Positions 1-7,354 of a stretch of DNA of 32,715 bases are shown here, in pieces. The notes below the pieces were generated by a model. That model was not told the DNA's origin. It saw only the letters and a list, made by a program, of their open reading frames with translations, and ran no database searches. Source of the DNA: Actinomycetota bacterium (GTDB lineage: Bacteria; Actinomycetota; Acidimicrobiia; Acidimicrobiales; JAMCPD01). Made by a program: the position numbers and the translations under genes. The stretch covers positions 1-32,715 of the forward strand of contig JAMCPD010000005.1 in NCBI GenBank assembly GCA_023379935.1, written 5' to 3'. Numbering within the stretch: position 1 is the stretch's first letter; each line of letters begins with the position of its first letter.

Positions 1-163
1 CCGCTCGTTCGAATTTAGAGAACGAGGCAGTGACCGCCCTTAATCGGGAAGCAGCCTTGACACCTGTTGGGGTGTGTGGATGAATATATCATCCCGAGGC
101 TGCACGGCTGGAGCACCAGCCGCTCGTGTGTCACTAAAAGACACTTGAAGAGGAACGGACGAG
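1..163 (+). ncRNA. Candidate structured RNA, possibly a TnpB guide-RNA scaffold
   Basis: The stretch folds into dense nested stems found by eye. 4-10 pairs with 20-26 (7 bp). 51-57 pairs with 97-103 (7 bp) and encloses two hairpins, 60-64/71-75 and 78-83/89-94. 105-111 pairs with 116-122 (7 bp, 4-nt loop). 123-127 pairs with 159-163 and encloses 128-132/140-144. Structure overlapping the 3' end of a reading frame and running beyond its stop is the arrangement of the right-end guide RNA of IS200/IS605- or IS607-type TnpB elements. That identity is inference, because no diagnostic TnpB motif lies inside the window. A terminator region for the minus-strand operon ending at 181 is an alternative. 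Confidence 0.35.
3..83 (+). CDS. C-terminal tail of a truncated reading frame (window edge)
   Basis: An open frame enters from the left edge and stops at a TGA at 81-83. It ends with the residues ENEAVTALNREAALTPVGVCG minus its first few (tail NREAALTPVGVCG). I do not recognise the protein. A low-complexity, Ala/Val-rich tail overlapping a structured RNA would fit the end of a TnpB-type protein, but this short piece cannot prove it. The frame could also be fortuitous. Confidence 0.25.
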   Translation, partial: ARSNLENEAVTALNREAALTPVGVCG

Positions 164-180
164 AGATAATTTTTGTATAC

Positions 181-1548
181 TTATTGAATTTTTTTAGCCA
201 GCTGTTCCGCGGCTATTAGGACTGGATCCCATACCGGAGCTATTGGAGGCGCATATGACAAGTCCAACTCGCTCAGTTCTCGGATGTTCATATGACAAGT
301 TATAGCCGTTGCAATCGTGTCAATGCGTTTTGCGCTTCCTTGTCCGCCTACAAACTGTCCACCCAACAGTCTACCCCCCTTATTTTCAGCGATTAGTTGT
401 ATATGGATATCCGCATTACCGGGGTAATAATGTGCCTTGTCACTTGCTGTTATAGTGATCGTGGAGGTATTATAACCTGCATCAGCTGCTTCTTTTTCAC
501 TTAGTCCCGTTTTGGCTACTTCCAAGTTGAAGACTTTAACTACTGCAGTCCCAAGAACTCCCTTGAAGGCGACATTACCTCCCGATGCATTTTCACCTGC
601 TATCCGCCCTTGCTTATTTGCCGTCGTGCCAAGTGGTATCCATGTCGGTTGTTTGGTAACCAAATGTTTTGCGCTGGTGCAGTCTCCAGCACTCCAGATA
701 TTCGGATGAGAGGTAGACATAAACTTATCAGTTTTTATAGCACCTGCTGTGTCCAGTGAGAGCCCCCCTTGAACGGCCAGTTCCACATTTGGTCGCACGC
801 CTGTACTTAACAGCACTAAATCGGTATCCCAACTTGAATTCGATGTATATATTTTGTTCACATATTCATCACTGTTTTTGTCAAAATGGTCAACTTGTTC
901 TTCGAGCATTACTGTTATACCGTTATTGATACACTCTTTTTCAACTATATCCGCTAAGATAGGATCCAATCCCGGAAATACTTGAGGTGCCATTTCCACC
1001 AGAGTTACTCGGTATCCAAGGGTTTTTAACGTTTCTACCATCTCCATTCCTACGTAACCGGCCCCTACAACTGTGGCATGACCGGTACCAGCATTAGCGT
1101 GTTTAGCCGAGGTAAATGAGTGTATAAGACGGGCATCGTCTAAGTGTCGTAAGGTGAAAATGCCTTTTGCATCTACACCTGGTATGGGCGGGGTCACAGG
1201 GCGGGCACCGGTGGCAATGATTAGCTTGTCATAATGTTCTACATATTCACCCCTGTCGACAGTGTCTATTACCTTTACAGACTGTGTATTCGGATCCAGT
1301 TCTAATGCCTCATTCCCAAGTCTTATGTCTATATTTTGCGACTTAAAAACCTCCGGCTTTCGTGCTATCAAGCTGTTATAGTCAGGTACCACTCCCGATA
1401 AGTAGTATGGCATGCCGCAAGCCGCATAAGAAGCAAACTCCCCTTTTTCTAAGACTGTGATTTTCATTTCCGGGTTGTTCCGTCTTGCGCGCGATGCCCC
1501 GCTGAGTCCTGCCGCATCTCCTCCTATGACAAGCAGTTTAGTACTCAC
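181..1548 (-). CDS. CoA-disulfide reductase / NAD(P)H oxidase-like flavoprotein
   Basis: This 455-residue protein belongs to the pyridine nucleotide-disulfide oxidoreductase superfamily. An N-terminal FAD-binding segment (VIGGDAAGLSGASRAR, residues 7-22) is followed by SYAACGMPYYL, whose single Cys44 matches the redox cysteine of CoA-disulfide reductases and NADH oxidases. There is no CxxxxC pair as in lipoamide reductases. A second dinucleotide fold (VVGAGYVGMEMVETL, about 160-175) and a STGVRPN/SAGDC segment complete the core. No rhodanese domain is fused. Family members reduce CoA disulfide or CoA persulfide with NAD(P)H. The start is GTG at 1548, with AAGG about 7 nt upstream. It is the last gene of a minus-strand run with a DUF302 gene, thioredoxin and a CsoR/CstR-type regulator, which favours a persulfide/disulfide reductase role. 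Exact substrate is inferred. Confidence 0.85.
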   Translation of the reverse strand: MSTKLLVIGGDAAGLSGASRARRNNPEMKITVLEKGEFASYAACGMPYYLSGVVPDYNSLIARKPEVFKSQNIDIRLGNEALELDPNTQSVKVIDTVDRGEYVEHYDKLIIATGARPVTPPIPGVDAKGIFTLRHLDDARLIHSFTSAKHANAGTGHATVVGAGYVGMEMVETLKTLGYRVTLVEMAPQVFPGLDPILADIVEKECINNGITVMLEEQVDHFDKNSDEYVNKIYTSNSSWDTDLVLLSTGVRPNVELAVQGGLSLDTAGAIKTDKFMSTSHPNIWSAGDCTSAKHLVTKQPTWIPLGTTANKQGRIAGENASGGNVAFKGVLGTAVVKVFNLEVAKTGLSEKEAADAGYNTSTITITASDKAHYYPGNADIHIQLIAENKGGRLLGGQFVGGQGSAKRIDTIATAITCHMNIRELSELDLSYAPPIAPVWDPVLIAAEQLAKKIQ

Positions 1549-1635
1549 GGCTTACCTTGGCAGTGACGGCTTGGGTTTTGTGTGGTATCGGGGTTACAGT
1601 TTGACTTGATATCCATTTTTTGCGCCTTCGGACGT

Positions 1636-2061
1636 TCAACCTTTGTTGCTGAACGCAGATTGCAGATTTTCCATGACGGCTTGGAGCTTTGTTTTAGCTT
1701 GGTTTGCTAACTCAGCGTTCAGAAACTGTTCCGGGTCAGCTGCGGCTACGCGGATAGTTCCCTTACCGGTTTTGTCAGCCGCGGCCGTTTGGGAATTTTC
1801 TGACAGTACGGTTTCTATTACTACATTGCAGGGAAGCGCCAAAACAACCGACGGATCTTCCTCTATAGCCTTGTGTGCTATTGAAGGGTTGCAAGCGCCC
1901 AGTATTTTTAAGGCTGGGCGCTGTATACCCAGTTTTTCTTGCAGTGTTTTAGCCACATCTATCTCAGTAAGTACTCCAAAACCCTGGTTAGCTAAAGCCT
2001 GTTTTGCTACCTGTTCTACTTCGGCAAAACTTGCTTCAACAGTAGTATCTATGGCTTTCAT
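1636..2061 (-). CDS. DUF302 domain protein
   Basis: This 141-residue protein matches the DUF302 family. The pattern is an N-terminal beta strand, a helix, VLTEIDVAKTLQEKLG, then LGACNPSIAHKAI and LPCNVV, which carry the two cysteines usual for the family. Biochemical function is unknown; family members often lie near thioredoxins and sulfur-handling genes. I chose the ATG at 2061, which overlaps the thioredoxin TGA by one base (TGATG), implying translational coupling. A longer reading to 2091 would run into thioredoxin. The gene lies 87 bp before the flavoprotein, in the same direction. Confidence 0.8.
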   Translation of the reverse strand: MKAIDTTVEASFAEVEQVAKQALANQGFGVLTEIDVAKTLQEKLGIQRPALKILGACNPSIAHKAIEEDPSVVLALPCNVVIETVLSENSQTAAADKTGKGTIRVAAADPEQFLNAELANQAKTKLQAVMENLQSAFSNKG

Positions 2062-2381
2062 CAAAGTCCGAGATCCTTTTCCAGAGCCCAACGCGGTTTT
2101 GCTCCTACGGATTGGGCAACCAACTGTCCTTCTTTGAATAAACCAATAGTTGGAATTGAGAATATGCTGTAGCGTGCCGCTATTTCTTGATTTTTGTCTA
2201 CATCCACTTTGACTACTTTGAGTGTGTCCTTGTGGCTTTCCGCAATGGCTTCAACTTCCGGCGATACCATCCGGCAAGGACCACACCATGCTGCCCAAAA
2301 ATCCACCACTACCGGTAGTTCAGAGTTGATTACCTCTTCTTCAAAGCTGGCAACATTATCTGCATTAGTTAAATTTGACAT
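2061..2381 (-). CDS. trxA: Thioredoxin
   Basis: A 106-residue single-domain thioredoxin with the WCGPC active site (residues 32-36) inside DFWAAWCGPCRM, and the cis-Pro segment SIFSIPTIGLF. It is a normal-length cytosolic thiol-disulfide reductant. The ATG at 2381 has a good Shine-Dalgarno, GGAGAG at 2388-2393, six bases upstream. It is coupled to the downstream DUF302 gene by a one-base stop/start overlap. The position behind a CsoR/CstR-type repressor suggests induction by a sulfur or redox signal. The trxA symbol is by family; the genome may hold other thioredoxins. Confidence 0.92.
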   Translation of the reverse strand: MSNLTNADNVASFEEEVINSELPVVVDFWAAWCGPCRMVSPEVEAIAESHKDTLKVVKVDVDKNQEIAARYSIFSIPTIGLFKEGQLVAQSVGAKPRWALEKDLGL

Positions 2382-2486
2382 TTTTTACTCTCCATTTTAT
2401 TCTATTATACTGTTTCCTTATACTATTTTTTATATATTTTGTAATCTATTACTGTTCTTTACTTCGCTTTAAGTTTTGCTTGAACT
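2382..2486 (-). promoter_or_regulatory. Gap between repressor and thioredoxin genes with a possible second promoter
   Basis: This AT-rich gap holds a perfect TATAAT on the minus strand at 2404-2409, giving a predicted start near 2397, just upstream of the thioredoxin Shine-Dalgarno. No convincing -35 box lies 16-18 bp upstream. An internal promoter is possible, or the genes are simply read through from the operator-controlled promoter. No terminator hairpin is visible. Confidence 0.35.
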
Positions 2487-2765
2487 CTAAGAAAGCTTCA
2501 TGAATACCTCCTCCAGGTCTTCATAGCAGTAACCATTTTTAGCGGCTTTATCCGGGTGTTTTAGACACCACCCAAGTTCGTAGGCAATAAGTCGAAATCC
2601 CACTTGTTCTAAGGCTTTGGATGCAGCTGCAATCTGAAGGATAATCTCTTTGCAGTCTCTGGCATCTTCCAGCATGTTTTGTATCCCTCGCACTTGCCCC
2701 TCAACTCTTCTCAGCCGTTTGTTCAGCTCGATTAATGTATCTGGCGAAAGGTCATTATGTGCCAT
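2487..2765 (-). CDS. CsoR/CstR-family (DUF156) transcriptional repressor
   Basis: A 92-residue all-helical repressor with the family signature LNKRLRRVEGQVRGIQNMLED, followed by RDCKEIILQIAAA and YELGWCLKH. Counting from the upstream alternative ATG, the two cysteines are residues 44 and 73. Their 29-residue spacing matches the Cys-Cys pair of CsoR and CstR. Copper sensors have a His four residues before the second Cys; here that position is Glu. This points to a thiol/persulfide sensor of CstR type rather than a Cu(I) sensor. I chose ATG 2765 because the alternative ATG at 2783 lies inside the operator palindrome. A TATATA at 2772-2777 ends 6 nt before 2765, suggesting a leaderless mRNA. Confidence 0.85.
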   Translation of the reverse strand: MAHNDLSPDTLIELNKRLRRVEGQVRGIQNMLEDARDCKEIILQIAAASKALEQVGFRLIAYELGWCLKHPDKAAKNGYCYEDLEEVFMKLS

Positions 2766-2781
2766 TTGATATATATAACGC

Positions 2782-2797
2782 ATACCCCTAGGGGTAT
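2782..2797. promoter_or_regulatory. CsoR-family operator palindrome
   Basis: ATACCCCTAGGGGTAT is a perfect 16-bp palindrome directly upstream of the repressor gene. G/C-tract half sites around a central TA are the known operator type of CsoR, CstR and related DUF156 repressors. It lies just upstream of the putative -10 of the repressor gene, so binding should block transcription of the repressor and the genes behind it. Confidence 0.85.
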
Positions 2798-2814
2798 ATT
2801 CCCAAAAATTTTAA

Positions 2815-4035
2815 TTATTGCGGCGCATTAAACCTTATTATGATTATTTGCGAGGTAGCTGTTGTTCCCTGAACTAAGTCAACAGTTCCGATTAGCGCTG
2901 TACCGGTTGGATTCCACGAACTTTCAGCACAGATAACTCTGCCATTGAAGCCGTTGGGTGTGTTGAAGTAGGTAGCACGAATTTTATGCGATCCATTGGG
3001 ATACATTAGCCACCAGTCGGTCCGCAGGGTGGCTCCCCACTGAGTGGTAGGTATGAACGGTTCATTTTGGCTTGTTATCCAGGCTATGTGTTTTCCGGAA
3101 GGACTTAGAGCAGCGTGTTCATTCCAGGCTGAGGTGTTGGGTGTGAGCAGTATGGGCGGTTGGCTCCCGGCGGGTGTCCATTCGAAGATGCCAAGTGCGC
3201 ATGCATAACATGTTGAGCTATATGGGCTGGACATGTTTGATGAGAAGATAATCGTTCCGTTGTTCATTACTGCGTGGGTTTCGTAGAAGGTTGTTGGGCT
3301 GGCTTGCCCCGGTCTGTATACGTGTTGGTTGGTGAGGGTTGGTTGCCCATTAGCGCCAATAGTGAAGGTTGCGGTATGGATATCCCACTCGCCACGATGA
3401 ATAAATCTCCGAATCCCATGGGTCCGATCGTATGCAGCCCATATGAGTTCACTCCCATTGGGAGAAAACTGGGGGTGCAACACCGCTTCTCCTCTGGCGG
3501 TATTAGTTAGACGCCATGCATCAGTTCCGTTAGGGGTAATTGCCCACAGATCATTGTTAAAGCCCGCCCCACCTTGGGATAAATGCGGGGATATGGGGCC
3601 AAGTGCGGGATTTTGTCCTTCAAATACGATCAAACGGCCGTTAGGATCCCAGACAGGCACATCGTTACTGAGATGGGGGACGAGAGGGTTGTTGCAGGTT
3701 ATGCAGTGCCCATTTGTGCCGTTTGAGTTTGCGACATATATATCAGCATATAAGGTTCCGTTGACCATATGATCGAAAATACTGTATGCAATAGGTCCAG
3801 TTGGGCTCCAAGATGCACGTCCGCCGTGATTTGCGATCAATGTCTGTACCGCTGCGACTGGCGAGCCGGGCCAGCCACCTACAGGGAAAGAGAGTTTGGG
3901 TGTTGAAACGGTATTTGTTGGTGGTGGCGAAGCAGTTGTTACAGTATTTGCTCTCCCAAAGCGGTGACCGCATCCACCCAATGTTACTGTTGCCACAAGG
4001 CTGAGAGCAAACGATAAAATTTTACGCCACTTCAT
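2815..4035 (-). CDS. TolB-like beta-propeller lipoprotein
   Basis: A 406-residue exported protein. A basic start and hydrophobic stretch (ILSFALSLVATVTLGGC) end in an LGGC lipobox, predicting lipidation at Cys22. A Pro/Thr linker follows, then a PD40/TolB-type propeller with repeated blades: VWDPNGRLIVFEGQ, QFSPNGSELIWAA, ALSPSGKHIAWITS and SSWNPTGTALIGTV. Two close Cys pairs (HCITC and CYAC) could form disulfides or bind a ligand. It is not the Tol-Pal TolB, which actinomycetes lack. Role unknown; probably a surface-anchored binding or scaffold protein. ATG 4035 has no Shine-Dalgarno but has a fitting promoter for a leaderless mRNA. Confidence 0.75.
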   Translation of the reverse strand: MKWRKILSFALSLVATVTLGGCGHRFGRANTVTTASPPPTNTVSTPKLSFPVGGWPGSPVAAVQTLIANHGGRASWSPTGPIAYSIFDHMVNGTLYADIYVANSNGTNGHCITCNNPLVPHLSNDVPVWDPNGRLIVFEGQNPALGPISPHLSQGGAGFNNDLWAITPNGTDAWRLTNTARGEAVLHPQFSPNGSELIWAAYDRTHGIRRFIHRGEWDIHTATFTIGANGQPTLTNQHVYRPGQASPTTFYETHAVMNNGTIIFSSNMSSPYSSTCYACALGIFEWTPAGSQPPILLTPNTSAWNEHAALSPSGKHIAWITSQNEPFIPTTQWGATLRTDWWLMYPNGSHKIRATYFNTPNGFNGRVICAESSWNPTGTALIGTVDLVQGTTATSQIIIIRFNAPQ

Positions 4036-4042
4036 GTATGTG

Positions 4043-4072
4043 AAACTATCAATTTGATCGGAGAACTGTCAA
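4043..4072 (-). promoter_or_regulatory. Promoter of the propeller lipoprotein
   Basis: On the minus strand a perfect TTGACA at 4067-4072 is followed after 18 bp by TAGTTT at 4043-4048, which fits the actinobacterial TANNNT -10. The ATG at 4035 lies 7 nt beyond the -10, so the mRNA would start at or beside the start codon. Confidence 0.5.
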
Positions 4073-4130
4073 ACTACCTATATTGGCGGTAGTTCTAAGA
4101 ACTAGAATAGCATTGGAGTGGTTCACATGA

Positions 4131-4727
4131 TCAACTATTTGGTTGATGTGAGTTGTTTGCAGCCAGTTGCTTTGCAACGGTTGGTTGTTCCGCCGGTTGT
4201 TCAGGTGAGGACTGCTCCGTCGGTTCCCTCCCCGATTGCTCCAGTGTTACAGCTATTTGTTTTAGGAAAGATCTGATTGTTGCTTCAGCTAGGCGATGCA
4301 GTAAAGCATTGTCTAAGATCTTACCGGTCCACCCCAGCGGGGGAGAGTAACGACCCATTAAGCTTATTTGTGTTTTGGTTGGTCCGACTGGAGCTATTTC
4401 TAAATCTCCTTCTAATTTTGGAAACATGCCGGTCAAACCGGCTGCTTCCCATCCAATGGGGACAATAATAGAATCACCATGCATATGTGGTTCCCCCAGC
4501 GTCAACTTAACCTCTTTTGTTACCCATCGAGTAGCGGATGCCGTGCCAACACCCGGACCAACCCTGATTCTTGGTTCCAGATTTTCGTTATTTGCCGTTA
4601 CGGCTAATGGACCCAGCCAACTGCCATGATCAATCAGAATTTTTTGACTTACAACGTCTGTTGGCAGTTCTACATGGATAAAGTCATGAAGAAACATAGT
4701 ACAACTATGATCTGCTTTTCCATCCAA
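4131..4727 (-). CDS. SRPBCC/START-like superfamily protein
   Basis: Up to 198 residues from a TTG at 4727; an in-frame ATG at 4697 would give 188, and neither has a good Shine-Dalgarno. The middle part, with alternating strands such as LEGDLEIAPVGPTKTQISLMGRY followed by a long C-terminal helix LLHRLAEATIRSFLKQI, looks like the helix-grip fold of polyketide-cyclase/SRPBCC proteins that bind hydrophobic ligands. The last 30 residues are a Gln/Glu/Pro-rich tail. No catalytic residues can be assigned. Family placement is by pattern only. Confidence 0.5.
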   Translation of the reverse strand: MDGKADHSCTMFLHDFIHVELPTDVVSQKILIDHGSWLGPLAVTANNENLEPRIRVGPGVGTASATRWVTKEVKLTLGEPHMHGDSIIVPIGWEAAGLTGMFPKLEGDLEIAPVGPTKTQISLMGRYSPPLGWTGKILDNALLHRLAEATIRSFLKQIAVTLEQSGREPTEQSSPEQPAEQPTVAKQLAANNSHQPNS

Positions 4728-4771
4728 AAAGGCTAGGGTCTTTTGTCATTATTATTGTGAATCGGAGTAGT

Positions 4772-5119
4772 TTATTGTATAGAGGCGGGACCTTGGATAA
4801 ATACGCCATTATGGATGAGGAAGCTTCTCAATGTATTTGCCGTCACTATGGCTTGATGGCCGGATAAGCCTTGAGATGTTACCCAATCATCAATTGCTTG
4901 CTGTACGTTCTTCCTTCCTTTGGCTGATATAGCCGTATCGCCGTCCTTTGTCGTTCTAAGACAACTTTCTATAAGTTCATCGGGAGTTTGATCCAATGAC
5001 TCGCAGAAGTTGGCGATCATATCCAATAACCTTTTTTGCTCATCTTGGGTGTCAGAATCATGATTGGCGCTTTCAAACCATTTTTTGACAGAAGGAAACT
5101 CCAATATGTTGTCGTACAT
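4772..5119 (-). CDS. Small protein resembling the SAM-like N-terminal domain of tyrosine recombinases
   Basis: A 115-residue protein without signal or membrane segments. The segment LDMIANFCESLDQTPDELIESCLR, then a helix, then TANTLRSFLIHNGVFI resembles the core-binding (SAM-like) N-terminal domain of phage-type integrases, where HNG-type turns end the domain. No catalytic Arg/His/Tyr domain follows; the frame stops and an SRPBCC gene begins 44 bp later. It may be a free-standing DNA-binding domain or a relic. It lies 24 bp behind the nitroreductase gene and may share its transcript. ATG 5119 has only a weak purine-rich upstream. Confidence 0.5.
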   Translation of the reverse strand: MYDNILEFPSVKKWFESANHDSDTQDEQKRLLDMIANFCESLDQTPDELIESCLRTTKDGDTAISAKGRKNVQQAIDDWVTSQGLSGHQAIVTANTLRSFLIHNGVFIQGPASIQ

Positions 5120-5143
5120 TTTTCTTTAGGCCTTACCGGTTGT

Positions 5144-5929
5144 TTATTCCGGCAATCCGAACATACGAGACAACATGCGAACCTCCTGGGCTCTGTATGG
5201 GAAAGGACCCGGCTCTTGAATCATCCCCTCCTTTTTAAGATATTCGGTAACCTTTGGATCCTCTTTCCATGGCGTATCGCAGTTGCCCTCGAAGAACAGC
5301 TCTGAAAGCGGTTTTCTTGGCCTTTGCCCTCCGGCTTCAGGCTCCTCCGCTGGATACCCTACAAGTTGTATCCACACTGGATACCAAGAATCCGGTACAT
5401 TGAACAGCTCTTTTATGACAGCTGGTGCGGTAAAGGCATGCAGACATGTACCCAGTCCCTGGTCGACGGCTGCATTCAAAGCATTACATATTGCTATACC
5501 GGTTTCTGTTCCACCCATGAAATTTACAGCTTCGGGAATTTGAGATAACGGTTTCAATATTTGTGGCCACAAAAAGTCATCGACGTATGCTTTGGACCAG
5601 CCATGTGATGGCGTCAGAACATGCTTTTCAACCAGCTCTTTTAGTCGTTCCGGCGTACCTTGTGGATAGTTCATATCAAAATACCAGAATATATAGGTTG
5701 GCGCCAGATCCAAATCTGCTGTAGTTGTAGGATTACGTAACGCATCAAGAGTTTTTTTGTCCAAATCATCTCTGTTCACCACCAGAGCTCTTGGATAATC
5801 AGCGTTCATAGAACGCGATGCCCGGTTGGCAGCTTCCAACATGACCTGTATTTTTTCCCGCTCTACCGGTTTCCAAGACTTAAAAAACCTTATACTACGC
5901 CTAGTACCAACTACACGATTGAACTCCAC
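5144..5929 (-). CDS. Nitroreductase-family FMN oxidoreductase
   Basis: 261 residues, beginning with the family hallmark VVGTRRSIRFFKSWKPVEREKIQVMLEAANRASRS, where the Arg-Ser-Arg cluster contacts the FMN phosphate. The central GTETGIAICNALNAAVDQGLGTCLHAF and VPDSWYPVWIQLVGYPAEEP are typical of FMN-dependent, dimeric nitroreductases. The GTG at 5929 has AAAGGAG about 9 nt upstream. An ATG 5 nt further upstream is out of frame. It follows the thiolase gene after 34 bp in the same direction, so it probably acts with the acyl-CoA genes, for instance on an enone or other electron-poor substrate. The substrate is not deducible. Confidence 0.85.
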   Translation of the reverse strand: MEFNRVVGTRRSIRFFKSWKPVEREKIQVMLEAANRASRSMNADYPRALVVNRDDLDKKTLDALRNPTTTADLDLAPTYIFWYFDMNYPQGTPERLKELVEKHVLTPSHGWSKAYVDDFLWPQILKPLSQIPEAVNFMGGTETGIAICNALNAAVDQGLGTCLHAFTAPAVIKELFNVPDSWYPVWIQLVGYPAEEPEAGGQRPRKPLSELFFEGNCDTPWKEDPKVTEYLKKEGMIQEPGPFPYRAQEVRMLSRMFGLPE

Positions 5930-5963
5930 TGCATTGATCTCCTTTCGTTTATTTCCATAAAGC

Positions 5964-7277
5964 TTATACTTTCAAAATGGTAACTACACCGGCTGCTGCA
6001 TCAGCTCCTATAAACCCTCCGGCATTTTCAGCCAGTGCCACTTTGGCGCCTTCTACTTGTCTGGCACCACACTCACCTCTCAGTTGTTGTGTTAATTCTA
6101 CAAGTTGTGCACAGCCTGTGGCACCTATCGGATGACCTTTGGACAAAAGACCGCCGCTCGGATTAACAGGCAGTTTTCCTCCAATGGCGGTATCGCCCGA
6201 TGCCAGCAGTTTAGGACCTTCGCCGGTCCCACACAGTTTAAGCTCTTCATAGAGGATAAGCTCAGCGGGTGCAGCCGCATCATGAAGTTCCACAACATTG
6301 AGGTCATCTGGTCCAATCCCCGCTATCTCATAAGCCCGTTCCGCCGCCCGTGCCGCCACGGGTTCTTCTTTGAGGTTTCGATCTTTACCGGTAAGCAGTA
6401 CACTGGCAGCTATGTGCACCGGCTTTGAAATGCCTTTTTTCTCAGCATATTTCTTTGAGCACAATACTAGACATGCCGCGCCATCTCCTATTGGTGAGCA
6501 CATCAACAATGTAAGAGGTGATGAAATCATACGGCTGGACAGAACATCTTCTACGGTGATTGCCCTGCGGTACTGAGCTTTAGGATTGTTCACAGCATGA
6601 GCGTGGTTTTTTACTGCTACTTTTGCAAAATCTTCCGCGCTGGCACCACTTTGGTCCATGTAAACTCGTGTTGCCAGTGCGTAAACGTCCATAAACGGTG
6701 AACGGGCAGTTCCCTGATCGCTGCCGGCTGCTGCATCAGTCTTGTCCGCCTTCTTGTTTCCTTCCAATCCGGCTCCAAATAGGGGATTTGGAGCGTCTTT
6801 TTCCCCGTTTGACGGTTTCTGCCATCCGAGCAGAACAGAAGATAGTATATCTCGCACACCGGGTATCTCTTCCAAGTCAACCGCAGTACCTATGGCTGCC
6901 ATTGAACGCAGTTTATCCGGATGTGTAAGTTTTTCAGCTCCAACGGCTATGGCTACATCTACCGATCCGGAAGCTATTGCCATCCGAGCCAAATAAAAAG
7001 CACTTGATGCGGATGCACATGCGTTTTCAACATTGATTATAGGTATGCCCAACAGTCCCGTATGGTGCAAAGCCGACTGTCCTCTTATCATTTCTTGAGC
7101 AGTTATGATACCGCCTACGGCATTTGAGAAAAATGCTATCTGGACATCTTCTGAGGCTATCCCAGCATCTTTCAGCCCATCATGCACCGCTTCTTCCGCC
7201 AGTGCACGCACGCTTGAGTCAGCAAATTTGCCAAAAGCCGTCATTCCGGCTCCGGCTACAACTACTTCTTCACTCAT
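5964..7277 (-). CDS. SCP-x/lipid-transfer-type thiolase
   Basis: 437 residues with the thiolase fold. The nucleophile is Cys87 in NVENACASASSAF. VELHDAAAPAE and the C-terminal GGLLSKGHPIGATGCAQ supply the catalytic His residues. The usual C-terminal CG-cysteine motif is replaced by ENAGGFIGADAAA, as in SCP-x/Ltp-type thiolases. These cleave or retro-aldol-cleave branched or steroid-like acyl-CoAs. No DUF35 or MaoC partner gene, which often accompanies such proteins, is next to it. ATG 7277 has GGAG 11 nt upstream. It lies 77 bp behind the acyl-CoA ligase gene. Confidence 0.85.
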   Translation of the reverse strand: MSEEVVVAGAGMTAFGKFADSSVRALAEEAVHDGLKDAGIASEDVQIAFFSNAVGGIITAQEMIRGQSALHHTGLLGIPIINVENACASASSAFYLARMAIASGSVDVAIAVGAEKLTHPDKLRSMAAIGTAVDLEEIPGVRDILSSVLLGWQKPSNGEKDAPNPLFGAGLEGNKKADKTDAAAGSDQGTARSPFMDVYALATRVYMDQSGASAEDFAKVAVKNHAHAVNNPKAQYRRAITVEDVLSSRMISSPLTLLMCSPIGDGAACLVLCSKKYAEKKGISKPVHIAASVLLTGKDRNLKEEPVAARAAERAYEIAGIGPDDLNVVELHDAAAPAELILYEELKLCGTGEGPKLLASGDTAIGGKLPVNPSGGLLSKGHPIGATGCAQLVELTQQLRGECGARQVEGAKVALAENAGGFIGADAAAGVVTILKV

Positions 7278-7354
7278 ATCTATAATCTCCTTAGCTTTTA
7301 CGCTTACACCAGTACTGACGTTGTACTGTTAATATCGTACGACTATTGCTGATC

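Noticed and set aside
1643-2137. 164-codon plus-strand frame opposite the DUF302 gene
   Set aside because: Antisense to two genes with clear family motifs, and it has no recognisable motif itself.
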